Below, one piece after another: positions 1-5,413 of a stretch of 14,001 bases of DNA (positions are counted from its first letter, which is position 1; each line of letters starts with the position of its first letter). The notes beneath the pieces were generated by a model. The model had not been told where the DNA came from and did not search any database. It saw only the letters and a list, made by a program, of their open reading frames with translations. The DNA is from Candidatus Aciduliprofundum sp. JdFR-45. GTDB taxonomy: Archaea; Thermoplasmatota; Thermoplasmata; Thermoplasmatales; JdFR-45. The translations under genes and the position numbers were made by a program. Location: NCBI GenBank assembly GCA_002011395.1, contig MTNG01000015.1, positions 1,908 through 15,908 of the forward strand. The letters run 5' to 3'.

Positions 1-60
1 GCGAGGGGGTTGGAGAGAAGCATCAGAATATCCATCGGATGGGGTATGGAATGTAAGGAA

Positions 61-70
61 TATAAAAAGA
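61..70 (-). terminator. Oligo-T terminator after the glutamate dehydrogenase gene
   Basis: Read on the minus strand, a run of five T (positions 68-64) in a TCTTTTTATA context lies about 16-20 bases after the dehydrogenase stop codon. Oligo-T tracts without a stem are the usual intrinsic terminators of archaeal RNA polymerase. Inferred from sequence only. Confidence 0.45.
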
Positions 71-84
71 GGGGTAAAGGGGGC

Positions 85-1419
85 TCACACCCAGCCCCTG
101 ATCTTCATGGCCTCCACGACACGCCTCACGGAGACCACGTAGGCAGCGGTTCTCGGGTCGATGTTCTTCTCCTTGAACTCGTCCATGGCGCCGATCATGT
201 CCCAGAAGCCTGCGGTCATCTTCCTGTCCAGCTTCTGGTAGACCTCCTCGAACTCCCAGTAGTAGCCGGTTATGTTCTGGACCCACTCGAAGTAACTCGT
301 GGTCACACCGCCCGCGTTTGCAAGGAAGTCGGGTATGACCAGAGCGCCCTTCCTGTGGAGTATCTCGTCGGCCTCGGGTGTCGTCGGCCCGTTGGCCAGC
401 TCCAGTATGATCTTCGCCTTTATGCGGTCCGCGTTCTCCTTGGTTATCACGTTCTCCAGAGCAGCGGGTATCAGTATCTCCACGTCCAGCTCCAGAACCT
501 CCTCGTTGGTTATCTGCTTGGCGCCGGGGTAGTTCACGACGCTGCCGGTCTCCTTCTTGACCTGCATGGTCTTCTTGTAGGGCAGACCCTCCTCAACGTA
601 TATGCCGCCCTTGGAGTCGCTGACGGCGACGACCTTCACGTTCTTGAAGAGCCTCGTTATGAGCAGGTGAGCGTACTGGCCTGCGTTTCCGTAGCCCTGG
701 ATGGCCACCTTCACGACATCGCCTTCGGGCTCGGGGTCATCCATGGCCTCCAGCTCGGTGTAGGGCTTGTGGAGGTTCTCCTCGTTCACCACGAGCGGCA
801 CGCCCTTGTACTTGGCGGCCTCGCGGAGCACGTACATGCCACCGCGGGCGGTGGCGTCCATCCGGCCCTTGGAGCCGCCTATGCAGAGGGGCTTGCCCGT
901 GATGACGCCCGGGGCGTTGTAGCCCTTCATCTTGGAGAACTCGTCCATCATCCAGGCCATTATCTGCGGCGTGGTGTAGACGTCAGGCGCGGGGATGTCC
1001 TTCTCGGGTCCTATGTAGTGGCCGAGAGCCCTTATGTACCCGCGGGCGAGCCTCTCCTTCTCGGCATCGCTCATCTCCTTGGGGTTGCAGATTATTCCGC
1101 CCTTGCCGCCGCCATAGGGTATGTCCACGATGGCGCACTTCCAGGTCATCCAGGCGGCCAGCGCCTTCACGGTGTCGAGCGTCTCGTCGGGATGCCACCT
1201 TATGCCACCCTTCGTGGGCCCGCGGGCATCGTTGTACTGGACGCGGAAGCCGGTGAAGACCTTCACGGAGCCATCGTCCATCTTCACGGGTATGCTCACT
1301 ATGAAGGTCCTCATGGGCTCCCTAAGCATGGCGTGCGTTCCCTCGTCCAGTCCCAGGATCTCCGCCGCCTTGTCCAGCTGCTTCTGCGCTATTTTAAACG
1401 GGTTCAGTTCCTCTGTCAT
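85..1419 (-). CDS. gdhA: Glutamate dehydrogenase (NAD(P)-dependent)
   Basis: The product, 444 residues, catalyses the reversible oxidative deamination of glutamate to 2-oxoglutarate and ammonia in the cytoplasm. The N-terminal dimerisation/substrate domain has the GPTKGGIRWHP block (about 67-77) and the active-site loop PYGGGKGG with catalytic Lys106. APDVYT (144-149) carries the catalytic Asp146. The Rossmann domain has GYGNAG (242-247) followed by VSDSKGG (266-272), and the C-terminal NAGG and YFEWVQN motifs are present. The sequence strongly resembles Thermococcales hexameric enzymes of about 420 residues; the excess is mainly an acidic insertion near 210-234, just before the nucleotide-binding fold. 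The start is the ATG at 1419 because a near-perfect Shine-Dalgarno precedes it by 3 bases. An ATG at 1479 lies upstream of the TATA box and is rejected. The gene is monocistronic. Cofactor preference cannot be read with certainty. Confidence 0.97.
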   Translation of the reverse strand: MTEELNPFKIAQKQLDKAAEILGLDEGTHAMLREPMRTFIVSIPVKMDDGSVKVFTGFRVQYNDARGPTKGGIRWHPDETLDTVKALAAWMTWKCAIVDIPYGGGKGGIICNPKEMSDAEKERLARGYIRALGHYIGPEKDIPAPDVYTTPQIMAWMMDEFSKMKGYNAPGVITGKPLCIGGSKGRMDATARGGMYVLREAAKYKGVPLVVNEENLHKPYTELEAMDDPEPEGDVVKVAIQGYGNAGQYAHLLITRLFKNVKVVAVSDSKGGIYVEEGLPYKKTMQVKKETGSVVNYPGAKQITNEEVLELDVEILIPAALENVITKENADRIKAKIILELANGPTTPEADEILHRKGALVIPDFLANAGGVTTSYFEWVQNITGYYWEFEEVYQKLDRKMTAGFWDMIGAMDEFKEKNIDPRTAAYVVSVRRVVEAMKIRGWV

Positions 1420-1422
1420 CTT

Positions 1423-1430
1423 ATCACCTC
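1423..1430 (-). promoter_or_regulatory. Shine-Dalgarno of gdhA
   Basis: GAGGTGAT on the minus strand, 3 bases before the ATG at 1419. It is complementary to the usual archaeal 16S rRNA 3' end (…ATCACCTCC) and decides the start in favour of 1419 over 1479. Confidence 0.85.
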
Positions 1431-1463
1431 GCCTTGGAAGGCATGGGGTGATGTCATCAACTA

Positions 1464-1470
1464 CTATAAA
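1464..1470 (-). promoter_or_regulatory. TATA box of gdhA
   Basis: TTTATAG on the minus strand, preceded by an A-rich BRE-like AAAAGA. Its centre puts transcription initiation near 1441, giving a leader of about 20 bases that contains the Shine-Dalgarno. Confidence 0.7.
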
Positions 1471-1522
1471 TCTTTTCAACCGGCTTCAATATCTTTTGAA
1501 TGAATAAAAAACATGTTTCTAC

Positions 1523-1536
1523 ATCCGATGTCGGAT
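1523..1536. repeat. Perfect 14-bp palindrome ATCCGA-TG-TCGGAT
   Basis: Six-base inverted arms separated by two bases, about 53 bp upstream of the gdhA TATA box and about 40 bp upstream of the tRNA promoter. The position suits an operator for the dehydrogenase gene, but no regulator can be assigned. Confidence 0.5.
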
Positions 1537-1537
1537 T

Positions 1538-1558
1538 GGGGCACCCGTGCGGTGCTCC
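1538..1558. repeat. Inverted repeat, 8-bp arms around a 5-base loop
   Basis: GGGGCACC and GGTGCTCC flank CGTGC; seven Watson-Crick pairs and one G-T pair. It follows the neighbouring palindrome by one base and lies 17 bases before the tRNA TATA box. It could be a second operator half, or a hairpin if transcribed. Function unknown. Confidence 0.4.
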
Positions 1559-1574
1559 GGTGGACGGGAAAGGG

Positions 1575-1581
1575 TTAAATA
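1575..1581 (+). promoter_or_regulatory. TATA box of the tRNA-Asp gene
   Basis: TTAAATA centred 29 bases before the first tRNA base, the expected spacing for archaeal transcription starting a few bases upstream of the mature 5' end. Confidence 0.75.
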
Positions 1582-1606
1582 CGGATTATACCTTCACCCT
1601 CATTGT

Positions 1607-1679
1607 GCCCTGGTAGTGTAGCGGCCTATCATGCGGGCCTGTCGAGCCCGCGACCCGGGTTCAAATCCCGGCCAGGGCG
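1607..1679 (+). tRNA. tRNA-Asp (anticodon GTC)
   Basis: A complete 73-base cloverleaf. The acceptor stem pairs GCCCTGG with CCAGGGC. The anticodon arm is CGGGC-CTGTCGA-GCCCG with anticodon GTC, and the T arm contains the GGTTCAAAT consensus. The discriminator base is G1679, the identity base expected for Asp. A CCA end is encoded at 1680-1682, followed by ATTTTCC, whose short T run can terminate transcription. There is no intron. The antisense strand of 1629-1679 is read as the end of the neighbouring regulator gene, so the two genes are convergent and overlapping. Confidence 0.97.
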
Positions 1680-2675
1680 CCATTTTCCATCGCCACCCCA
1701 CATGTTGAGGGCACATTCCGATATGTCGCTTGAGTACTCGCCGACCCTCCTTATGCTCTCCGCTATGTACGCGAGGGATATGGCCATCTCACCTGGCCTT
1801 GTGAGGGCGAGGGAGTGAATCTCCTCGCACAGCGGGACCAGTTCTCCCACGCTCTCTATGTTTCTGTTCGCACCCTCCACGTCTCCACGCAGAAATGCCT
1901 CTATGCTCCTGTCAAATATCTCTATGGCAACTGCCCCCGCCCGCTCCACAGGTGGCACGATGTTCCCAACGCTGTCCATCACCTCCAGCACGTTTTCAGC
2001 GATCCTCACCGCGTGGTCGCCGATGCGCTCCACGTACCTGCTGACGAGGAAGTAATGGCCCGCCTGAAGCGCGGGCACGCCCATCTTCTCCGCGAAGGTG
2101 AGGTTGCTGGCCACCATGCTGTGCTGCCTCGCCACGAGCCAGTGCAGCCGGTCCACCTCGTCGTCCCTCGCAACCACGTCGCGGGCCAGGTCAGCATCCC
2201 CCTCCCTGAGCGACGCTATGGCGTCTTCCAGCATGCCCCTCACCAGCACGTACATCCTCCTGATGCTGCTCCCGAATGGCATCTCCCTCGGGTTGAGGAG
2301 GTCTTTGATGAGTATGTAGGACGGCGTTTCCTCCACAATCTCCTCGCCTATGGCCATCTTGGCGAATTTCCGGACCACCTTCCTCAGGTTTGATGGTGGA
2401 CTGCCGACCACCCTGATCTCCGTGTAGCCCATGATGTAAGCGCTTATCAGCATGCGGAGAAGAAAGGACTCATCCATCGCGCCTCCTGCGTCTATGACCT
2501 TTGCCCTGCGCACGTACTCATCGCTCACCCGCGGGGTTATTATAAGTGAACCATCGGGGCTGATTTCCACTCCAACGGGCTCGTTCTTCCGTATGTTGTG
2601 TGCCCTGACCCACTCCTTTGGAAGGGTTATCACGTAGGATGAGCCGCCCGTTAACTGAACCTTCCTTATCTCCAT
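1629..2675 (-). CDS. AbrB-PhoU fusion, phosphate uptake regulator family
   Basis: The product, 348 residues as read, opens with a SpoVT/AbrB-type swapped-hairpin DNA-binding domain (about 1-48, with GGSSYVITLPKEWV). A middle segment follows (about 50-130), then two PhoU-like helical repeats (about 135-325) with the conserved D/E-rich helices and the VERIGDHAVRIAENV block near 235-250. This architecture is common in archaea and is linked to phosphate-responsive control of transport and signalling; no pst transport genes are present here. The ATG at 2675 has no Shine-Dalgarno and a TATA box about 30 bases upstream, suggesting leaderless translation. The natural PhoU end is near SECALNMW, but no stop follows: translation runs through the antisense of the tRNA-Asp gene, adding 16 residues beginning RPGRDLNPG, and stops at a TGA inside it. 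Confidence 0.9.
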   Translation of the reverse strand: MEIRKVQLTGGSSYVITLPKEWVRAHNIRKNEPVGVEISPDGSLIITPRVSDEYVRRAKVIDAGGAMDESFLLRMLISAYIMGYTEIRVVGSPPSNLRKVVRKFAKMAIGEEIVEETPSYILIKDLLNPREMPFGSSIRRMYVLVRGMLEDAIASLREGDADLARDVVARDDEVDRLHWLVARQHSMVASNLTFAEKMGVPALQAGHYFLVSRYVERIGDHAVRIAENVLEVMDSVGNIVPPVERAGAVAIEIFDRSIEAFLRGDVEGANRNIESVGELVPLCEEIHSLALTRPGEMAISLAYIAESIRRVGEYSSDISECALNMWGGDGKWRPGRDLNPGRGLDRPA

Positions 2676-2700
2676 AGTTTACCCATATACGACCGATGTA

Positions 2701-2707
2701 CTTATAG
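2701..2707 (-). promoter_or_regulatory. TATA box of the AbrB-PhoU gene
   Basis: CTATAAG on the minus strand, centred about 29 bases before the ATG at 2675. The spacing implies a transcript starting at or within a few bases of the start codon. Another AT-rich stretch (TATATATC, about 2731-2738) lies further upstream and could be an alternative. Confidence 0.6.
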
Positions 2708-2741
2708 ATGACAATATAGATGCCCGGCCCGATATATATCC

Positions 2742-3254
2742 CTACATCCACTCCAGCACGAATTTGCAGTCCTCCGGGGAATCCGGTTCAACGGACTTCA
2801 CGCTTCCGACTGTTCTCGTGACCTCCATGATGCCCTCCAGCGCCCCCTTCCAGGCAGGGCAGGAATACTCGGTCAGGCGTGCTCCCTTGATCTCAACAAC
2901 GGCCCGGTTTTCGCCTATGGTTATGTTAATTTCGCCGAAGTTGAAGACCGTTCTGTACGTATCCTCCGCACGCCTGAGCATCTTCTCTATGCCGATTACC
3001 GCAGCGAAGAAGGATGTGAAAACACCCATGTTCTTCGGGGCGTACTTACCCGCCTCCACCACGTACTCCATACCCCTGTTCTTCGCGATCCACTCAAGAA
3101 CGCGGTCGGTTTTCTCCATGGGGAACCACTCGCTGTCCTTCACCTGTCTTGTTATGCCAGCGTACTTCATGGCCTCCTGAAGCCCATGTATACCCCATTT
3201 CTTCTTTATGAACTTGAGATAGCTGTTGACCACAGCGCCTTTGGCCTGCTTCAT
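2742..3254 (-). CDS. HNOB/DUF2378-like fold protein, function unknown
   Basis: A soluble protein of 170 residues with no signal or membrane segment. Its pattern matches, from memory, small proteins related to the haem-NO-binding (HNOB), DUF2378 and V4R ligand-binding folds. These features are an N-terminal KGAVVNSYLKFIKKKWG helix, a WFP motif (about 43-45) before a helix, and a C-terminal SCPAWKGALEGIMEV helix (131-145) followed by ExDSxEDCKFVLEW (156-169). Cys132 and Cys163 sit at the positions where that superfamily often has paired cysteines. No histidine stands out as a haem ligand (His23 is the main one), so a NO or haem role is not supported. The ATG at 3254 is preferred over 3260 because the TATA box is centred about 26 bases before it; neither has a Shine-Dalgarno. 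It may be co-transcribed with the downstream AbrB-PhoU gene (66-base gap), though that gene has its own TATA box. Confidence 0.75.
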   Translation of the reverse strand: MKQAKGAVVNSYLKFIKKKWGIHGLQEAMKYAGITRQVKDSEWFPMEKTDRVLEWIAKNRGMEYVVEAGKYAPKNMGVFTSFFAAVIGIEKMLRRAEDTYRTVFNFGEINITIGENRAVVEIKGARLTEYSCPAWKGALEGIMEVTRTVGSVKSVEPDSPEDCKFVLEWM

Positions 3255-3274
3255 ACACATACTTTACACAGAAT

Positions 3275-3284
3275 TTTATATAAA
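3275..3284 (-). promoter_or_regulatory. TATA box of the HNOB-like gene
   Basis: TTTATATAAA, a perfect palindromic TATA element, centred about 26 bases upstream of the ATG at 3254. It is the strongest TATA match in the window. As it is symmetric it reads identically on the plus strand, but the neighbouring plus-strand gene has a better placed box. Confidence 0.75.
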
Positions 3285-3326
3285 CATTTCGCAGAGGTCA
3301 CACATTAAGGATGGCCTAAGGAAATC

Positions 3327-3332
3327 TTTATT
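3327..3332 (+). promoter_or_regulatory. TATA box of the cation diffusion facilitator gene
   Basis: TTTATT preceded by a purine-rich GGAAATC BRE-like stretch, centred about 27 bases upstream of the ATG at 3357. This favours a leaderless transcript beginning at that ATG, because a GTG at 3342 would lie upstream of the predicted initiation site. Confidence 0.6.
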
Positions 3333-3356
3333 CCGTACGGGGTGCATCCATCCCGG

Positions 3357-4382
3357 ATGGGGAAGGCTGTATCCAGTCCGGTGACCGCGGCGAAGGTGGG
3401 GATATACGGAAATCTGTTTCTCTTCGGGGCAAAGATTGCCATAGGCGTCTATGCGGGTTCCATGTCCATCGTCTCGGACGCGTTTCACTCCGCAAGCGAT
3501 GCCTTGACGTCAGTAATACTGCTGATAGGCCTGTGGAGCGCCCGCCTCCCACCTGACAGGGAGCACCCCTACGGTCACGGGAGGGCTGAGGCGATAGCAT
3601 CACTGATAATATCGCTCCTCCTTCTGTTCGTGGCCTACGACATCGCCGAGCACTCTATCATACAACTTGTGTCAGGTGGAAATCCTGTTGTTTACGATCC
3701 TTTTGTGCTCGCCGCCGTGGTCCTTACTGTTGCGTTTAAATATCTGATGGGCGCCTATGCGCACCGCATCGGCAGGGCAACGGGAAAGCACGCCGTGGTG
3801 GCGGATGCGTGGCACCATTACACAGATGCCCTCTCCTCCGTGGGCGTGGTCTTCGTCGTGCTCTTTGGAAGCACGAATCCTCTCCTGGACCCTGCGGTCT
3901 CGCTTGTGATATCGCTCATAATAGGTTACGTGGGTGCGCGTCTTGTGAGAGACGTCATAGGCGTGATCATGGGCAGGGCCGACGAGGAGATGGAATCGCG
4001 CATCAGAGAGGTCGCCAGGAGGGTGGGAGCCGAGAGCGTACACAACATAGACGTGCACGACTACGGCGCACGGAAGGACGTCACCCTCCACGTGTATTTC
4101 CCCGAGGGAACCACCGTGGAGAGGGCGCACGAACTCTCACGTCGCATAGAGGACGAGGTGGGCAGGATAACCAGCGGGAAGGTGACCGTTCACTTTGACT
4201 GCGAGAGCGGGCTGAGGGAGGAGGTGGCGGCGGTTCTGAGGGGGAGGGGGATAGAGGCGGACATAGAGGCCGTTTACGTGGATGCCGAGGGCATCGCCGT
4301 CGTTCTGAAGGGTGAAGATGCGCAGGAGGCAGCCCATATCCTCCGCGAGATGGGCATGAGGTGCTACGTCCCGCTGGAGTGA
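3357..4382 (+). CDS. Cation diffusion facilitator (Zn2+/divalent metal exporter)
   Basis: An inner-membrane antiporter of 341 residues that probably exports Zn2+ or related ions in exchange for protons. It has six predicted membrane segments between about residues 10 and 205. TM2 contains SDAFHSASD and TM5 contains ADAWHHYTD. These give the two HxxxD pairs (His44/Asp48 and His153/Asp157) of the transport site; an HD-HD site is typical of Zn/Cd-type members, whereas Mn-type members use Asp pairs. A cytoplasmic domain (about 208-282) has several His residues (NIDVHDYG, VTLHV, VTVHFD) expected for regulatory metal binding. A further tail of about 55 residues (285-341) extends past the usual family end. 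The start at ATG 3357 is chosen from the TATA spacing; GTG 3342 would add five residues. The 3' end overlaps the convergent RNase Z gene by 19 bases. Confidence 0.93.
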   Translation: MGKAVSSPVTAAKVGIYGNLFLFGAKIAIGVYAGSMSIVSDAFHSASDALTSVILLIGLWSARLPPDREHPYGHGRAEAIASLIISLLLLFVAYDIAEHSIIQLVSGGNPVVYDPFVLAAVVLTVAFKYLMGAYAHRIGRATGKHAVVADAWHHYTDALSSVGVVFVVLFGSTNPLLDPAVSLVISLIIGYVGARLVRDVIGVIMGRADEEMESRIREVARRVGAESVHNIDVHDYGARKDVTLHVYFPEGTTVERAHELSRRIEDEVGRITSGKVTVHFDCESGLREEVAAVLRGRGIEADIEAVYVDAEGIAVVLKGEDAQEAAHILREMGMRCYVPLE

Positions 4383-5170
4383 TGACGCGCCTTCACCACG
4401 AACTCCATGAGATCCTCCGCCACCAGGGTATTGGGGAATATCTCCCTCGCCTCCATGAGGAGCGGCTCGGCATCCTCGTACCTTGAACTTATGTGGGTCA
4501 GTATGAGCGTCTCCACCCCCGCCTCCCTGGCGGCCAGCGCCGCCTGCCTCGCCGAGGAGTGTCCGTACTCATTGACAGGGCTCTCCAGATCAGATAGAAC
4601 CGTGGCCTCGTGGATTAGGAGGGACGCACCCCTGGAGCCCTGCACCACGGCATCTGTGGGGGCCGTGTCCCCCGTGTAAAAGACCTTGCGAGGTTTTCTG
4701 CGGCCGGCCCCGGTCTCAACAATAGAGAACATGAGCGAGGGCACGGAGTGGTTCGCCTCGTAAACGTGCACCTCATAGCCCTCGCCGGCCACGACGTTCC
4801 CCGGTTTGAGGTCGGCTACAACCACGGGGAACGTCAGCGAGTAGTGACCTATCTGGAGCAGCGTGCCCAGTTGAAGCGCCGTTCCGGGGGGACCGTATAT
4901 CTCCAGAACGTCTTCCCTGTCGTAGAGCGACATGGTCTGCACGAGACCGGGCAGTCCGAGGAAGTGGTCGCCGTGCAGGTGGGTGATGAACACTCTGCTG
5001 ACACGCATAAAACTGACGTTTGAGGACATGAACTGCCGCTGAACGCCCTCACCGCAATCCAGCAGAAGAACCTCTCTGTCAACCTGAACGGCCACGGCCG
5101 GGGAACTGCGGTGCCGTGATGGATGAGATGCGGAGGTGCCGAGAAATACCACACGGAACGTGGAGGCCAT
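4364..5170 (-). CDS. rnz: Ribonuclease Z (tRNA 3' processing), compact form
   Basis: A metallo-beta-lactamase-fold endonuclease of 268 residues that removes 3' trailers from tRNA precursors. The N-terminal GTSASHPSRHRSSPA and DCGEGVQRQF blocks are diagnostic. Zinc ligands are in HLHGDH (64-69), His141 (ANHSVPS), Asp168 (YTGDT) and His226 (LTHIS). The RNase Z-specific HEAT motif is at 187-190, followed by YGHSS (202-206). The usual bacterial/archaeal enzyme has about 305 residues. The missing part is the segment normally lying between the HSV/HGV strand and the GDT motif, where only about 25 residues occur here. The catalytic core is intact, so this is likely a functional short form. The start at 5170 has no Shine-Dalgarno, but a TATA-like box lies 27 bases upstream, overlapping the stop of the preceding abrB-like gene. 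Confidence 0.93.
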   Translation of the reverse strand: MASTFRVVFLGTSASHPSRHRSSPAVAVQVDREVLLLDCGEGVQRQFMSSNVSFMRVSRVFITHLHGDHFLGLPGLVQTMSLYDREDVLEIYGPPGTALQLGTLLQIGHYSLTFPVVVADLKPGNVVAGEGYEVHVYEANHSVPSLMFSIVETGAGRRKPRKVFYTGDTAPTDAVVQGSRGASLLIHEATVLSDLESPVNEYGHSSARQAALAAREAGVETLILTHISSRYEDAEPLLMEAREIFPNTLVAEDLMEFVVKARHHSSGT

Positions 5171-5193
5171 AAAAATGGGAAAAAGGGCAGAGG

Positions 5194-5200
5194 ATTATTT
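5194..5200 (-). promoter_or_regulatory. TATA box of rnz overlapping a stop codon
   Basis: AAATAAT on the minus strand, centred 27 bases before the ATG at 5170, the spacing of a leaderless promoter. Its TAA (5197-5195) is also the stop codon of the AbrB-like gene. Between it and the ATG lie two T5 tracts (within CTTTTTC and ATTTTTA), which could terminate transcription arriving from upstream. Confidence 0.45.
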
Positions 5201-5362
5201 GACTTCCAGTTTCTTCATGTATATGCCGTCCTTGCCCTCGTAGAAGACCACGTAATCTCCGCCCTTGACTCCCAGCGCCTCGGCCACCTTCTTTTTCAAC
5301 GTAATTCTCAGCTGTCCGTGCTTGGTGGCGGTCACCTTTGCTATCTCTATGTATTCCTCCAT
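5195..5362 (-). CDS. Small AbrB/SpoVT-type DNA-binding protein
   Basis: A protein of 55 residues made of a single swapped-hairpin AbrB domain: IEIAKVTATKHGQLRITLKK, a helix KKVAEALGV, then GDYVVFYEGKDGIYMKKLEVK. Such proteins dimerise and act as transition-state-type transcription factors or antitoxins. No toxin gene adjoins it, so a transcription factor is more likely. The ATG at 5362 is chosen because AGGTGAT lies 4 bases before it. An ATG at 5389 would add nine residues but lies upstream of the predicted transcript start. The gene has its own TATA box, ten bases past the end of the DHPS gene, and ends inside the RNase Z promoter. Targets are unknown. Confidence 0.88.
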   Translation of the reverse strand: MEEYIEIAKVTATKHGQLRITLKKKVAEALGVKGGDYVVFYEGKDGIYMKKLEVK

Positions 5363-5366
5363 TTTA

Positions 5367-5373
5367 ATCACCT
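5367..5373 (-). promoter_or_regulatory. Shine-Dalgarno of the AbrB-like gene
   Basis: AGGTGAT on the minus strand, four bases before the ATG at 5362; it decides against the ATG at 5389. Confidence 0.75.
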
Positions 5374-5396
5374 TTACAGTATTATACATTCATCAC

Positions 5397-5404
5397 ATAT
5401 AAAC
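5397..5404 (-). promoter_or_regulatory. TATA box of the AbrB-like gene
   Basis: GTTTATAT on the minus strand, with predicted initiation near 5374, just ahead of the Shine-Dalgarno. It lies in the 51-base gap behind the DHPS stop codon, so the AbrB gene can be expressed separately from DHPS. Confidence 0.65.
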
Positions 5405-5413
5405 TTTGTGAAA

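Noticed and set aside
3..56. Possible tail of an upstream plus-strand gene ending at TAA 54-56
   Set aside because: Only 17 codons, no recognisable motif, and the other two plus-strand frames are also open here; cannot be supported.
1420..1479. 20-residue N-terminal extension of glutamate dehydrogenase from ATG 1479
   Set aside because: The extension would begin upstream of the TATA box and bypasses a near-perfect Shine-Dalgarno at 1423-1430.
10..1503. Long plus-strand open frame (about 497 codons) antisense to gdhA
   Set aside because: It is a shadow of the GC-rich codon pattern of a certain gene; the translation shows no family and is full of His/Val/Leu runs typical of antisense frames.
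1607..1682. tRNA-Asp as an integration site of a mobile element
   Set aside because: No second copy of the tRNA 3' end, integrase or compositional shift adjoins the gene; the AT-rich island lies 5 kb away.
3342..3356. GTG start at 3342 for the cation diffusion facilitator
   Set aside because: It lies only about 12 bases after the TATA centre, before the predicted transcript start; ATG 3357 fits the 27-base spacing.
5195..5362. AbrB-like gene as an antitoxin of a toxin-antitoxin pair
   Set aside because: Its neighbours are DHPS and RNase Z; no PIN, MazF or other toxin-like gene overlaps or adjoins it.
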